A DNA stretch of 64,000 bases. Source: an uncultured Oscillospiraceae bacterium (GTDB lineage: Bacteria > Bacillota > Clostridia > Oscillospirales > Ruminococcaceae). The DNA lies in the NCBI GenBank assembly GCA_904384225.1, contig CAJFJV010000004.1, positions 1-64,000 on the forward strand, in the 5' to 3' direction. The position numbers were made by a program, and so were the translations under genes. A model generated the notes under the pieces. The model did not search any database, was not told where the DNA came from, and was given only the letters and a program-made list of their open reading frames with translations. Positions within the stretch are counted from its first letter, which is position 1; each line of letters begins with the position of its first letter. Of this stretch, positions 34,521-42,956 are shown piece by piece.

Positions 34521-34715
34521 ATGAAGGTCATACATATTGCAGAACAATACTGCCAGCAATGCAAAAAGGAGGTGGGGATTGAGTATACCCATTATCCAAA
34601 CGGTAAAAAAGAACGGCGATGCCTCTCTCACTTTTGTGAAACGGAACCTCTTCCTACATCGGTATGCCGTCTGACAGGAAAGAAAATCCCTGCAAAAGAA
34701 AGAAGTGTAGGATAA
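34521..34715 (+). CDS. Small Cys-rich hypothetical protein, possible zinc ribbon
   Basis: A 64-residue protein with CQQC near residue 11 and further Cys/His residues (RCLSHFC, then a Cys near 49), suggesting a metal site. AAAGGGAGCGG precedes the ATG by six bases and a terminator follows, which supports expression. I do not recognise a named family. Confidence 0.6.
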   Translation: MKVIHIAEQYCQQCKKEVGIEYTHYPNGKKERRCLSHFCETEPLPTSVCRLTGKKIPAKERSVG

Positions 34716-34799
34716 GATCTCTTTTTCGAAAATACAGCTTTGTGGAATCAGTCTAATATCTTTCCGTTTTGTTCTGCATGCAAAGCAATACAAAATGAA

Positions 34800-34836
34800 C
34801 AATAGAGAGGAGCCCAAAACAGGCTTCTCTCTATTG
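34800..34836. terminator. Intrinsic terminator
   Basis: 15-bp stem AATAGAGAGGAGCC/GGCTTCTCTCTATT (one G-T pair) with a seven-base loop after the small Cys-rich gene. Confidence 0.7.
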
Positions 34837-34934
34837 CGTTATATCGGTTCTGTTTCTGCTTTTTAAAGAAAGTTTATGTCTTCCATCTTCTGACGTTCAT
34901 ATTCTGCATACGAATAGAGGAGATTGGGGCCCGC

Positions 34935-35393
34935 TCAGTTTTTCTGCATGCACCGTACTGTCACAGAAAATTTTTCATTCCCCGGCATTTTTCCCGAACA
35001 GCATGTTACAGTGGAAAAGCCCATAGATTCATAAAAGGAAATTGCAGGTAAATTTCCTTCCAGCACTTCAATACAAATCGGCCTCTGCTTTACCTGCTCC
35101 ATTACATATTGGATCAAAGCCCTGCCGATTCCCTTTCTCATATATGCAGGATCGATATAAAGCCATGCCAATTCCCTATCTTGATATGCTGCAAAGCCGC
35201 ATACTTCTCCCTCCAGCACGGCAACCACTACAGTATAATCAAAAAGTCCTTCAGCAGGAGCTGCAATATCCAAGGGCAGGAAAGCTTCATCCAATCCAGC
35301 ATAATGCAGTTCTATTCTGCGTGCACTGTCATGGATAGCTGAAAGACTGGTCCAATCTGTTGTTTGGTATGGCCGTATGGTAATATGTTTCAC
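34935..35393 (-). CDS. GNAT-family N-acetyltransferase
   Basis: A 152-residue single GNAT domain. The acetyl-CoA loop is IDPAYMRKGIGRALIQYV near residue 86; GNLPAISFYESMGF near 114 is the usual C-terminal motif. The N-terminus ITIRPYQTTDW is typical. Substrate unknown. Confidence 0.88.
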   Translation of the reverse strand: MKHITIRPYQTTDWTSLSAIHDSARRIELHYAGLDEAFLPLDIAAPAEGLFDYTVVVAVLEGEVCGFAAYQDRELAWLYIDPAYMRKGIGRALIQYVMEQVKQRPICIEVLEGNLPAISFYESMGFSTVTCCSGKMPGNEKFSVTVRCMQKN

Positions 35394-35711
35394 GACAATC
35401 CTCCTTTTGCAATATTATCCATCCTATTGTTTATAAAGAATCGCAGAGAATGTAATTTTATCGAAAGTTTTGTTTATCTTATTGTTCTTCTATTTATGGA
35501 TTAGTATATCATAAGAAAAGAAATATGACAAACGGCTTTTTTCTATATATATTTTATCAAAACAGTTGACAAATTTATATTTTATCTATTACTATATGAT
35601 TGTAGCTAAGGTAACCGGAACATTATCCCAAGATCTTGTTGCATGTGAGTCGGCCAATCTAGCAAGCAGCAGTTCTTTTTTCTCTCTGATTCAGACTGTG
35701 AGGTTGTTTTT
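35394..35711. other. Intergenic AT-rich region
   Basis: No supported gene. An open frame from 35566 has a composition and start context unlike a real N-terminus; the likely gene begins at 35712 in another frame. Confidence 0.5.
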
Positions 35712-36039
35712 ATGCTTACTAAAAAACAGGTCATGGCGCTCGTCAGTTTTTTTAACCGGTACATGCGCTTTGATTCTTTCCAATTCTTTTTTTAATAAGG
35801 TGGAGTATACAAACGGATCTTACTCCTATAGGATTGGTATGCCGTTCTCATGGCTTACCTTTTATTCGGATGAGCAAAAATACACCGTTTGCTCCTGCTT
35901 TTATAGCGGAAACAAAGGTGTCAATGTATCGATTTTAGGTTGGCTTTTGAGTTTAGGGATATATGCCCTTTTAGGCTGGTGTGTATATCTGTTGCTTAAA
36001 CGTTTCTGGAAGCCCCGTCCGACAAAAGAACAAAGATAA
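35712..36039 (+). pseudogene. Frameshifted small membrane protein gene
   Basis: ATG 35712, eight bases after GAGG, opens MLTKKQVMALVSFFNRYMRF and stops at 35795 directly after a run of seven T (35787-35793). Removing one T joins this frame to a second one that runs to 36039 and encodes YRIGMPFSWLTFY, a transmembrane helix (SILGWLLSLGIYALLGWCVY) and a basic tail. The joined product would be about 109 residues. The break may be a true mutation, a phase-variable tract or a sequencing error. The family is not recognised. Confidence 0.55.
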
Positions 36040-36221
36040 CAGACCTGCCCTTTATAAAAGGCTTCTCTCAGGCTAAGCTGCCTTAGGACAGGAGGATAGA
36101 GAAATCCCTTTTACTTTTAAGATAGAAAGTTTGCGTTTTTAGCAGGAGCAACATAGCAAATACAGTGCCGTTCTCATTTTATTGGGTGTATCAGATACGG
36201 ACATTTTAATCTTTCCTATAT

Positions 36222-36268
36222 TAAGATTCTCCTTGATGCAGGATAATCCTGCATCAAGGAGAATCTTA
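36222..36268. terminator. Strong terminator hairpin
   Basis: Perfect 22-bp stem (36222-36243 with 36247-36268) with a three-base loop, then TTTTTTAA on the plus side. It ends the FAD-protein gene on the minus strand and probably the convergent frameshifted gene. Confidence 0.85.
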
Positions 36269-36272
36269 TTTT

Positions 36273-37673
36273 TTAATTTTCCTCTTGTTCGACTATTTTT
36301 CTTCCCATTAAGACACCCATGGCAGATGCCATCATTAAACCGCGGGTCCAGCCACTCGAATCTCCAAGGCAGTAGAGTCCTTTTATATTGGTTCGCAGAT
36401 CGGCGTCCATCTTGATGCGGTTGCTGTAAAATTTTAATTCCGGCGAATATAGAAGAGTTTCAGCGGCCGCAAAGCCGGGAACGACCAGATCGACAGCTTC
36501 TATAAAGTGAATAATGTTCGTCATCGCGCGGTATGGCATTGCAGCCGTAATATCGCCTGCTACGGCGTCGGATAATGTGGGCCGTATATTAGAGCGAGAC
36601 AACTCCTTTTCCCATGTGCGTTTGCCGTCCAAAATATCACCAAACCGTTGAACAAGGATTTGTCCGGCTCCCAGCATATTTGTCAATTCCCCTACTTTCT
36701 GCGCATAGGCAATCGGTTGATTGAACGGTTCATTGAAATTATGGGAGCAAAGAATTGCCAGGTTGGTATTCTCCGATTTCTTTTCTTTAAAGGAATGTCC
36801 GTTAACAACAGCTAGATTATTATCATAGTTTTCTCGACTTACAAAACCGCCTGGGTTTTGACAAAATGTACGGACTTTATTTTTAAACGGTTTGGGATAT
36901 CCAATGAGCTTCGATTCATACAAGACATTGTTTACCTGTTCCATGATCTCATTGCGTACTTCTACACGCACCCCAATATCAACTGTTCCCGGAAGGTGCT
37001 CTACGCCATGCGCTTCGCACCGGCTTTCAAGCCATTCGGCTCCGCGGCGGCCTGCTGCAACAATTGTATAGCTTGCATAAATTTCAGTGTCTTTTCCTTT
37101 TCGTGAGATATAGCCTCCTATGCATTTGTTCTCTTCTAAGATCAGATCCCGGCATTCGCTTTCAAACAGGATCTCAACGCCCTTGCTGATTAAATACTGT
37201 TCAATAGAAAAGTATATCTCTTGTGCTTTTTCTGTTCCAAGATGGCGGATGGGGCAGTCAACCAGTTTAAGCCCAGCCATAATCGCTCGTTTGCGTATAG
37301 CCTTTATTTCCTCTGTATACTGTATACCTTCTACTTTGGTATCTGCACCAAAAGAGAGATAAATTTGATCTGTATAATGGATTAGATCCTGCGCTTTATC
37401 TGTCCCGATCAGTTCTGGAAGATCTCCTCCCACTTCACAGCTTAGGGAGAGCTTTCCGTCCGAAAAAGCACCTGCTCCCGAAAATCCTGTTGTGATATGA
37501 CAAGGAGCGCATTGCATACAATGCCCTGTTGCTGCTTTTGGGCATTTCCTTTTTTCAATCGCTTTTCCTTTTTCAACAATTATGATCTGTTTCCTGCTTT
37601 CCTTTTTTAACAGCTCCAATGCAGTGAAAATGCCGGCCGGTCCGGCTCCAATAATTAAAATATCGCACTTCAT
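36273..37673 (-). CDS. FAD-dependent dehydrogenase/oxidoreductase (uncharacterised family)
   Basis: A 466-residue flavoprotein. The N-terminal dinucleotide motif is DILIIGAGPAGIFTALELL, followed by IIVEKGKAIEKRKCP and a Cys-rich stretch CMQCAPCHITTGFSGAGAFS. The C-terminus ends GLYCLGDSSGWTRGLMMASA. This pattern matches a conserved FAD-dependent protein group (COG2509-like) widespread in Firmicutes with no assigned reaction. GAGGAGG lies eight bases before ATG 37673. Confidence 0.85.
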   Translation of the reverse strand: MKCDILIIGAGPAGIFTALELLKKESRKQIIIVEKGKAIEKRKCPKAATGHCMQCAPCHITTGFSGAGAFSDGKLSLSCEVGGDLPELIGTDKAQDLIHYTDQIYLSFGADTKVEGIQYTEEIKAIRKRAIMAGLKLVDCPIRHLGTEKAQEIYFSIEQYLISKGVEILFESECRDLILEENKCIGGYISRKGKDTEIYASYTIVAAGRRGAEWLESRCEAHGVEHLPGTVDIGVRVEVRNEIMEQVNNVLYESKLIGYPKPFKNKVRTFCQNPGGFVSRENYDNNLAVVNGHSFKEKKSENTNLAILCSHNFNEPFNQPIAYAQKVGELTNMLGAGQILVQRFGDILDGKRTWEKELSRSNIRPTLSDAVAGDITAAMPYRAMTNIIHFIEAVDLVVPGFAAAETLLYSPELKFYSNRIKMDADLRTNIKGLYCLGDSSGWTRGLMMASAMGVLMGRKIVEQEEN

Positions 37674-37804
37674 GTTGTTTTCCTCCTCTATCCTTTTTAT
37701 TCTAAGTATTTTATCATTACGGTTCAGCATAAAAATATGTATTTTTTTAAGGAAACATGCATTTGTTCTTCTATCCTTTTTTCTATTTCTAAAAATAAAG
37801 GAAA

Positions 37805-37867
37805 GCCGCCTTTACAGCTGGCTATCGTTTTCTGTGCTGAAAACCGTTATAGTCAGCCGTAAGGCGG
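37805..37867 (-). terminator. Imperfect hairpin between serS and the FAD-protein gene
   Basis: Arms GCCGCCTT and AAGGCGGC with a partly paired interior (CTAT...ATAG) lie within the 369-bp gap and are followed on the minus strand by a T-rich run. It is probably a second terminator for read-through from serS. Confidence 0.5.
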
Positions 37868-37949
37868 CCGGTAGAAACGTTCACCCGTTTTGTGAACTTA
37901 TATAACGTATAGATGGTATTACACAAATTAGACGTGCGCGCAGTCCTGC

Positions 37950-37982
37950 TTTATTGAGAAAACAAACTGTTTTCTCAATAAA
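37950..37982. terminator. Hairpin downstream of serS
   Basis: Perfect 15-bp stem (TTTATTGAGAAAACA with its complement) and a three-base loop, about 60 bp after the serS stop. Confidence 0.65.
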
Positions 37983-38042
37983 GTTTTCCACACACTCATC
38001 CGTTTGATGTTGAATTTTTTGCTCTGTACTTGCAATGCATGC

Positions 38043-39326
38043 TTATTTTTTCCCGATACAATCAACGCCGAGATATTTGCGCAATACCTCCGGAACCGTA
38101 ACAGAACCATCTGCATTTTGATATTGTTCAACAATAGCTGGTATTACGCGGCTGGTTGCAAGGCCGGATGCATTCAGTGTATGCACAAAATGCAGCTTTT
38201 TATCTTCCCCGCGATACCGAATATTTCCCCGGCGGGCTTGATAGTCATGTGCGTTGGATGCAGAGCTGACCTCTTTATATATCCCCATACTGGGAATCCA
38301 CACTTCAATATCATACGTACGCGCCATAGAAAATGAAACATCCCCTGCTGCGAGCTTTGAAACGCGATGATGCAAGCCAAGCTTTTGCACCAGGCGCTCT
38401 GCCTTTCCTACCAGTTCTTCAAAAGCTGCTTCCGAACCATCCTCTGTGGTATACTGCACCATTTCAACTTTATTGAATTGATGCCCGCGGATCATACCGC
38501 GTTCCTCTGAGCGATAACTTCCCGCTTCGCGCCGATAGCACGGCGTATATGCTATATATTTGCGCGGCAATTCATCCATTGTTAAAATTTCATCCCGATG
38601 AAGGTTGACAAGCGCGGTCTCAGCAGTTGGCAGCATAAATTTGGCAACCTCGCTGGTAGGATTCGTGATTTTATATACTTCGTCACCAAATTTTGGAAAT
38701 TGCCCTGCCGTATAGCCGCATTCATAATTGAGCATATGCGGAGGAAGGACAAATTCATATCCATCGGCAATATGTTCTTCAATGAAGAAATTTAGCAGGG
38801 CCCATTCCAGCCGTGCGCCCCATCCCCGATATACCCATGAACCAGCTCCAGCCAGTTTTGCTCCTCGCTCATAATCAATAAGTCCTAAAGACTCGCAAAG
38901 TTCAACATGATTTTTTGGTGTAAAGTCAAACTTAGGCACTTCTTTAAAATAGCGAAGTGCTACATTATTCTCTTTTCCGCCGGCAGCCAGATCTTCATCC
39001 GGTATATTTGCAAGGCTTAGCAGCAAAGATCTTTGTTGTTCTTCCAACTCGGAAACTTTTGCTGCGCTTTCTGTGATCTCGGTTGAAAGCTCTTTCATTT
39101 TTGCAAGAATTGGCGCAATGTCTTCCCCCGACTTTTTTAATAGCGGAATTTTTTTGCTAACGCTATTTTGTTCACTTTTCATTTGATCGGTTTGAGTAGA
39201 GAGTTTACGGCGTTCTATATCAATTTTTAAAATGTCGTCTACTACAGAATCCAGATCTAAGCAACGCTTTTTCATTGCCGCTTTTATTTCTTCTGGATTC
39301 TCCCGAATCTTCTTGATATCCAACAT
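38043..39326 (-). CDS. serS: Seryl-tRNA synthetase
   Basis: Charges tRNA-Ser. The 427 residues comprise the N-terminal coiled-coil arm (about residues 25-110) and a class II catalytic core: motif 2 PCYRREAGSYRSEERGMIRG near residue 255 and motif 3 with HTLNASGLATSRVIPAIVEQ near 375. The initial MLDIKKIRENPEEIKAAMKK is typical. It starts 33 bp after parB on the same strand with AGGAGG, and no T-box leader is present, so it is probably transcribed from the parAB promoter. Confidence 0.97.
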   Translation of the reverse strand: MLDIKKIRENPEEIKAAMKKRCLDLDSVVDDILKIDIERRKLSTQTDQMKSEQNSVSKKIPLLKKSGEDIAPILAKMKELSTEITESAAKVSELEEQQRSLLLSLANIPDEDLAAGGKENNVALRYFKEVPKFDFTPKNHVELCESLGLIDYERGAKLAGAGSWVYRGWGARLEWALLNFFIEEHIADGYEFVLPPHMLNYECGYTAGQFPKFGDEVYKITNPTSEVAKFMLPTAETALVNLHRDEILTMDELPRKYIAYTPCYRREAGSYRSEERGMIRGHQFNKVEMVQYTTEDGSEAAFEELVGKAERLVQKLGLHHRVSKLAAGDVSFSMARTYDIEVWIPSMGIYKEVSSASNAHDYQARRGNIRYRGEDKKLHFVHTLNASGLATSRVIPAIVEQYQNADGSVTVPEVLRKYLGVDCIGKK

Positions 39327-39359
39327 GATTTTGATTCCTCCTGCAACAATACAATCTTT

Positions 39360-40214
39360 TTATTTAAGCAAAGCTAAACGCTCTGCAATATCCGCCAATT
39401 CTTCTTTGCTGTAAAATGCGATCTCGATTTTGCCGCCATTTTCGTTTCCTGTTATCTTTATTTTCCGATGCAATTCTTCGCGCAGCGCAATTTCCATTTC
39501 ATCAAAATAGCTATCCCGAAAAGCGGCTTTCTTTACAGACGTATCCGTTTTGCTTTTCTTTTTCGCCATTTTTTCTATCTCTCGTACATTGAGACCCTGC
39601 CGCACGGCGTATTCCGCTGCTTCGCACATTTGTTCTTCGTTATCCATGGCCAATATCGCCCGGGCGTGGCCTGCAGAAAGCGCGCCGGATGCTACAAACT
39701 CTCGGACTTGCGACGGCAGATTCAAAAGCCGGAGTGTATTGGCTATTGCCGACCGGGATTTTCCAACGCTTTTTGCAACTTCGGCCTGTGTCATCCCATA
39801 CGTTTCCATCAGCTCATGATAACCTGCGGCTTCTTCCATAGCATTGAGGTTTTCTCTCTGCAGATTTTCAATCAGGGCAAGCTCCATTGTTTCCTGATCA
39901 TCAAAATCGCGGATAATAACAGGAACCGCTGTTAATCCAGCCATACGGCTCGCTCGCCAGCGTCTCTCTCCTGCTACAATTTGATAGCCGCCTTCTGGGA
40001 TTGGACGTACCAAAAGCGGCTGCAGAAGCCCATGTTCCCGTATAGAATCTGCAAGTTCTTGCAATGCAGTATCGTCAAATGCTTTTCTTGGCTGATTTCG
40101 ATTGGGTTCTATCTCACTGATTGCCACTGTTTCTGGAGCGTTCTCATCTGAAGACGGCGTATTATCCATAAAAAGGGCGTCTAAACCCTTTCCAAGTCCT
40201 TTTCTGACTGCCAT
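39360..40214 (-). CDS. parB: Chromosome-partitioning protein ParB (Spo0J)
   Basis: CTPase/DNA clamp that loads at parS and spreads. The N-terminus RKGLGKGLDALF is the ParA-activating peptide region; SEIEPNRNQPRKAF opens the CTP-binding domain with GERRWRASRMAG (Box II); QAEVAKSVGKSRSAIANTLR is the helix-turn-helix. ATG 40214 has ideal spacing to GGAGG and overlaps the parA stop (TGATG); GTG 40217 is less likely. Confidence 0.96.
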   Translation of the reverse strand: MAVRKGLGKGLDALFMDNTPSSDENAPETVAISEIEPNRNQPRKAFDDTALQELADSIREHGLLQPLLVRPIPEGGYQIVAGERRWRASRMAGLTAVPVIIRDFDDQETMELALIENLQRENLNAMEEAAGYHELMETYGMTQAEVAKSVGKSRSAIANTLRLLNLPSQVREFVASGALSAGHARAILAMDNEEQMCEAAEYAVRQGLNVREIEKMAKKKSKTDTSVKKAAFRDSYFDEMEIALREELHRKIKITGNENGGKIEIAFYSKEELADIAERLALLK

Positions 40215-40987
40215 CACTTCGCCTCCTTATTTCGCTTCAAAAATTCTTTCGTCAGCTCTAAATAGGCTTTTGTCCCTGTTGATGATTTATCATAATAATA
40301 AACCGGCTGTCCATAGCTTGGTGCTTCGGATAAACGGACATTACGTGGTATAGTCGTTTTATACACTCGGTTTCCATAATATTTTTTTACTTCCTCCAGC
40401 ACCTGCGCAGTGAGATTTAATCTGCCGTCATACATAGTAAGAAGCACTCCCTCTATTTCAATTGTTGGGTTATAGCGCTTTTTAACCTGACGTACAGTAG
40501 CCATCAATTGCGAAAGTCCTTCTAACGCATAATACTCACATTGAATTGGGATAAAAAGCGTATCGCATGCTGTTAATGCATTCAATGTAATTAAGCCTAA
40601 TGAAGGCGGACAATCTATTAAAATATAGTCATACTGCTCTTTCAACGCAACTATTGCTTTTTTTAAAACATATACCCGTTCTTCCATATCGACCAGTTCT
40701 ATTTCAGCGCCTGCTAATTGAATATTGGAGGGGATCATATCAAGATTTTTAAATTTGGTTTTTACTATGGCTTCTTGTGCTTTTGCTTCTCCAGTTATAA
40801 GCTCATAAGAAGACGCTTCAACGTTCCGTTTATTGATTCCGACGCCGCTTGTCGCATTTCCCTGCGGATCAATATCAATAAGGAGTGCTTTTTTCTTAGA
40901 TAGCCCAATGCCGGCAGCAAGATTTACTGTAGTGGTTGTTTTTCCGACGCCGCCTTTCTGATTTGCAACAGCTATGATTTTTCCCAC
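40214..40987 (-). CDS. parA: Chromosome-partitioning ATPase ParA (Soj)
   Basis: Deviant Walker A ATPase that senses ParB and, in Bacillus, regulates DnaA. The motif ANQKGGVGKTTTTVNLAA lies at residues 8-25; Walker B is YDILIDCPPSLGLIT-like (YDYILIDCPPSLGLITLNAL near 120). The length (257) is typical for Soj. Upstream on the minus strand a TATAAT at 41081-41086 is a plausible -10. Confidence 0.97.
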   Translation of the reverse strand: MGKIIAVANQKGGVGKTTTTVNLAAGIGLSKKKALLIDIDPQGNATSGVGINKRNVEASSYELITGEAKAQEAIVKTKFKNLDMIPSNIQLAGAEIELVDMEERVYVLKKAIVALKEQYDYILIDCPPSLGLITLNALTACDTLFIPIQCEYYALEGLSQLMATVRQVKKRYNPTIEIEGVLLTMYDGRLNLTAQVLEEVKKYYGNRVYKTTIPRNVRLSEAPSYGQPVYYYDKSSTGTKAYLELTKEFLKRNKEAK

Positions 40988-41119
40988 CTGGCATGCCCCC
41001 TTTCTTTTTTCTAAGTTTTCTATTCTGATAGCAGCTTAAAATATTCTGTGGTCTTTTCCTTTATTGCCGTTCACATTATAGCACACTTTCTTTTAATTGA
41101 AAAGGTAATTCCTTTAAAA

Positions 41120-41135
41120 TGTTTCACATGAAACA
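41120..41135. promoter_or_regulatory. parS-like site 1
   Basis: TGTTTCACATGAAACA, one mismatch to the parS consensus TGTTTCACGTGAAACA. Confidence 0.85.
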
Positions 41136-41153
41136 TTTTGTCCTGCTAATTTG

Positions 41154-41169
41154 TGTTTCACGTGAAACA
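41154..41169. promoter_or_regulatory. parS site 2 (exact consensus)
   Basis: Exact TGTTTCACGTGAAACA in the parA-noc intergenic region, 18 bp from site 1, where ParB should nucleate. Confidence 0.95.
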
Positions 41170-41228
41170 CAAGTTAGTAAGCATCTCTATTCTGCATCTT
41201 CACAACGCTTGTAGATGCTATTTAAAAC

Positions 41229-41259
41229 AAAAAGCAGAGGATATAATCCTCTGCTTTTT
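41229..41259. terminator. Terminator after noc
   Basis: Stem AAAAAGCAGAGGAT/ATCCTCTGCTTTTT with a three-base loop. It separates noc from the parA promoter. Confidence 0.85.
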
Positions 41260-41308
41260 GTCGGCTTGGGGAATGGTGTCTTTTATATTTTAAGGTTTAC
41301 CCTTAAAA

Positions 41309-42136
41309 TCAAATAGGAATCCGGATAACATATTCAATGCAGTTATCATGTTCTGTCTTGTTCACATCAACATCAAGGCCGCTTTCCTTCATTAAAGATA
41401 CGGCACGATTTACAGTATTCGCAAAGAGACGGATATCTTTTATAATCGGGCGCTTCTTCATTTTACGTGGCTGTGCGTCCTCGGGTAAAGACTGGACCAT
41501 TTTTATCACCATACGCTCCGTTTCGTCTGCTGACAGATGATGCTCAGATAAACGGGCGACAGCCTGCTTAAATAGATCTGTGCCGGCGAGGGGCAAAAGT
41601 GCCCGGGCATGGCGTTCGGGTATTTGATTCTCAATTAATCTTTCAGCTTCTTCTTTTGAAAAACGCAAAAGCCGGATTTTATTTGCAATTGTCGGTTGAG
41701 CACGGCCCAATTTTTCTCCCACTTCCTGCTGTGAGATTCCCCATTCTGTCATAAGGCTTTTAATCGCTGCGGCTTCTTCAAAGTAATTGAGATTCTGCCG
41801 CTCTATATTTTCAATTAGAGCAAAAAGAGCCGCCTGCCGATCAGAAGTGTTCAAAATAATACAGGGCGCTTCACGGATTTCTGCATATTTCAGAGCGCGC
41901 AATCGCCGCTCTCCAGAAATTAAAACATAGCGGCCGGTGTCTTTGTTTCTCCGGACAGTCAAGGGTTGTAATAGCCCATTTTTCTGTATGCTCTCTGCCA
42001 ATGAAGCAATTTCTTCCTCATCAAAATGAACGCGAGGCTGCGCTGGATTCGGATCAATTTTCCAAGTAAGAATTGATACGACCCGATTTACCGTTTTCGG
42101 CGGCTGAGAAAAAGTTTTCAACAAAAACACCCCCAT
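41309..42136 (-). CDS. noc: ParB-like nucleoid occlusion protein Noc
   Basis: A 275-residue ParB/Spo0J family protein between rsmG and parA, the normal position of noc in Firmicutes. The CTP domain has NPAQPRVHFDEEEIASLAES, GLLQPLTVRR and GERRLRALKYAE; the helix-turn-helix is SQQEVGEKLGRAQPTIANKI. The N-terminal membrane-targeting helix of Noc is not obvious in the short leader. The ATG has only a distant AGCAGG, so a nearby TTG could be the true start. A paralogous second ParB cannot be excluded. Confidence 0.85.
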   Translation of the reverse strand: MGVFLLKTFSQPPKTVNRVVSILTWKIDPNPAQPRVHFDEEEIASLAESIQKNGLLQPLTVRRNKDTGRYVLISGERRLRALKYAEIREAPCIILNTSDRQAALFALIENIERQNLNYFEEAAAIKSLMTEWGISQQEVGEKLGRAQPTIANKIRLLRFSKEEAERLIENQIPERHARALLPLAGTDLFKQAVARLSEHHLSADETERMVIKMVQSLPEDAQPRKMKKRPIIKDIRLFANTVNRAVSLMKESGLDVDVNKTEHDNCIEYVIRIPI

Positions 42137-42242
42137 GCTGTTTAATAACCTGCTTGTCCGATGGTTAAATTATAGCACAAGGACAACAAAACTTCCAGTA
42201 TTTTCTATCGACATTTTTCTATAGTATTCGACACAAAAAATG

Positions 42243-42956
42243 CTAATTTAACGGCTGCTTCTTTATTTTAGCGGTATTCCTTGGATATTTCGTCGAGGTA
42301 TGCGATATTTTCCTAATTAAAATAAGGGTACGATCACCAACATCGCCCAGCTTATATTCCACAACACGTTCCACTTTTCCTCCAAGTATACCTATCGCTT
42401 TTTGAGCCTCCGACAATTCTGTACGGACATCCGGTCCCTTTAAGGCAATAAAAACACCGTCTTTTTTTACAAAAGGAAGGCAATATTCGCTCAATTCACG
42501 CAGATGTGCTACAGCACGTGCCGTCACAATATCAAATTGCTCCCTTAACGATGCCAATTTTCCTCCTTCTTCAGCTCGCATGTGAAGGCATTTCGCTGTT
42601 ATCCCTAATTCCTTGCAAAGTTCGGAGAGGAATACAACCCTTTTATTCAAGCTGTCCAACAATGTCAATTTCAAGTCGGGACGCAATATCGTACATGGCA
42701 CAGAAGGAAAACCTGCACCGGTCCCAACATCAAGAAATGCCGCTTTGTTTGGAAAGGGAAAATAGCGTAGCAAGAGTGCGCTGTCAAGGAAATGCTTCAG
42801 CAAAATTTCATCCGGGTCTGTAATTGCAGTCAAATTGATCTTCTCATTCCATTCTAAAAGCATTTCAGCATACCGATTGAATTGATCAAGCTGTGCCGCA
42901 TCAGCAAAAATGCCTTGCTCCTCTAAAAGCAATTTTAATTTCTCAGTCTGGATCAT
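42243..42956 (-). CDS. rsmG: 16S rRNA (guanine527-N7)-methyltransferase RsmG
   Basis: SAM-dependent methylation of G527 in 16S rRNA. The SAM site is [20 protein letters not shown] near residue 73; [12 protein letters not shown] and [12 protein letters not shown] follow in order. ATG 42956 lies seven bases after AGGAGG and overlaps the mnmG stop as ATGA. Confidence 0.95.
   Translation of the reverse strand: MIQTEKLKLLLEEQGIFADAAQLDQFNRYAEMLLEWNEKINLTAITDPDEILLKHFLDSALLLRYFPFPNKAAFLDVGTGAGFPSVPCTILRPDLKLTLLDSLNKRVVFLSELCKELGITAKCLHMRAEEGGKLASLREQFDIVTARAVAHLRELSEYCLPFVKKDGVFIALKGPDVRTELSEAQKAIGILGGKVERVVEYKLGDVGDRTLILIRKISHTSTKYPRNTAKIKKQPLN

Noticed and set aside
35566-35711. Reading the small membrane protein from ATG 35566
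   Set aside because: No ribosome site and low-complexity sequence; ATG 35712 in another frame has good spacing to GAGG and a plausible N-terminus.
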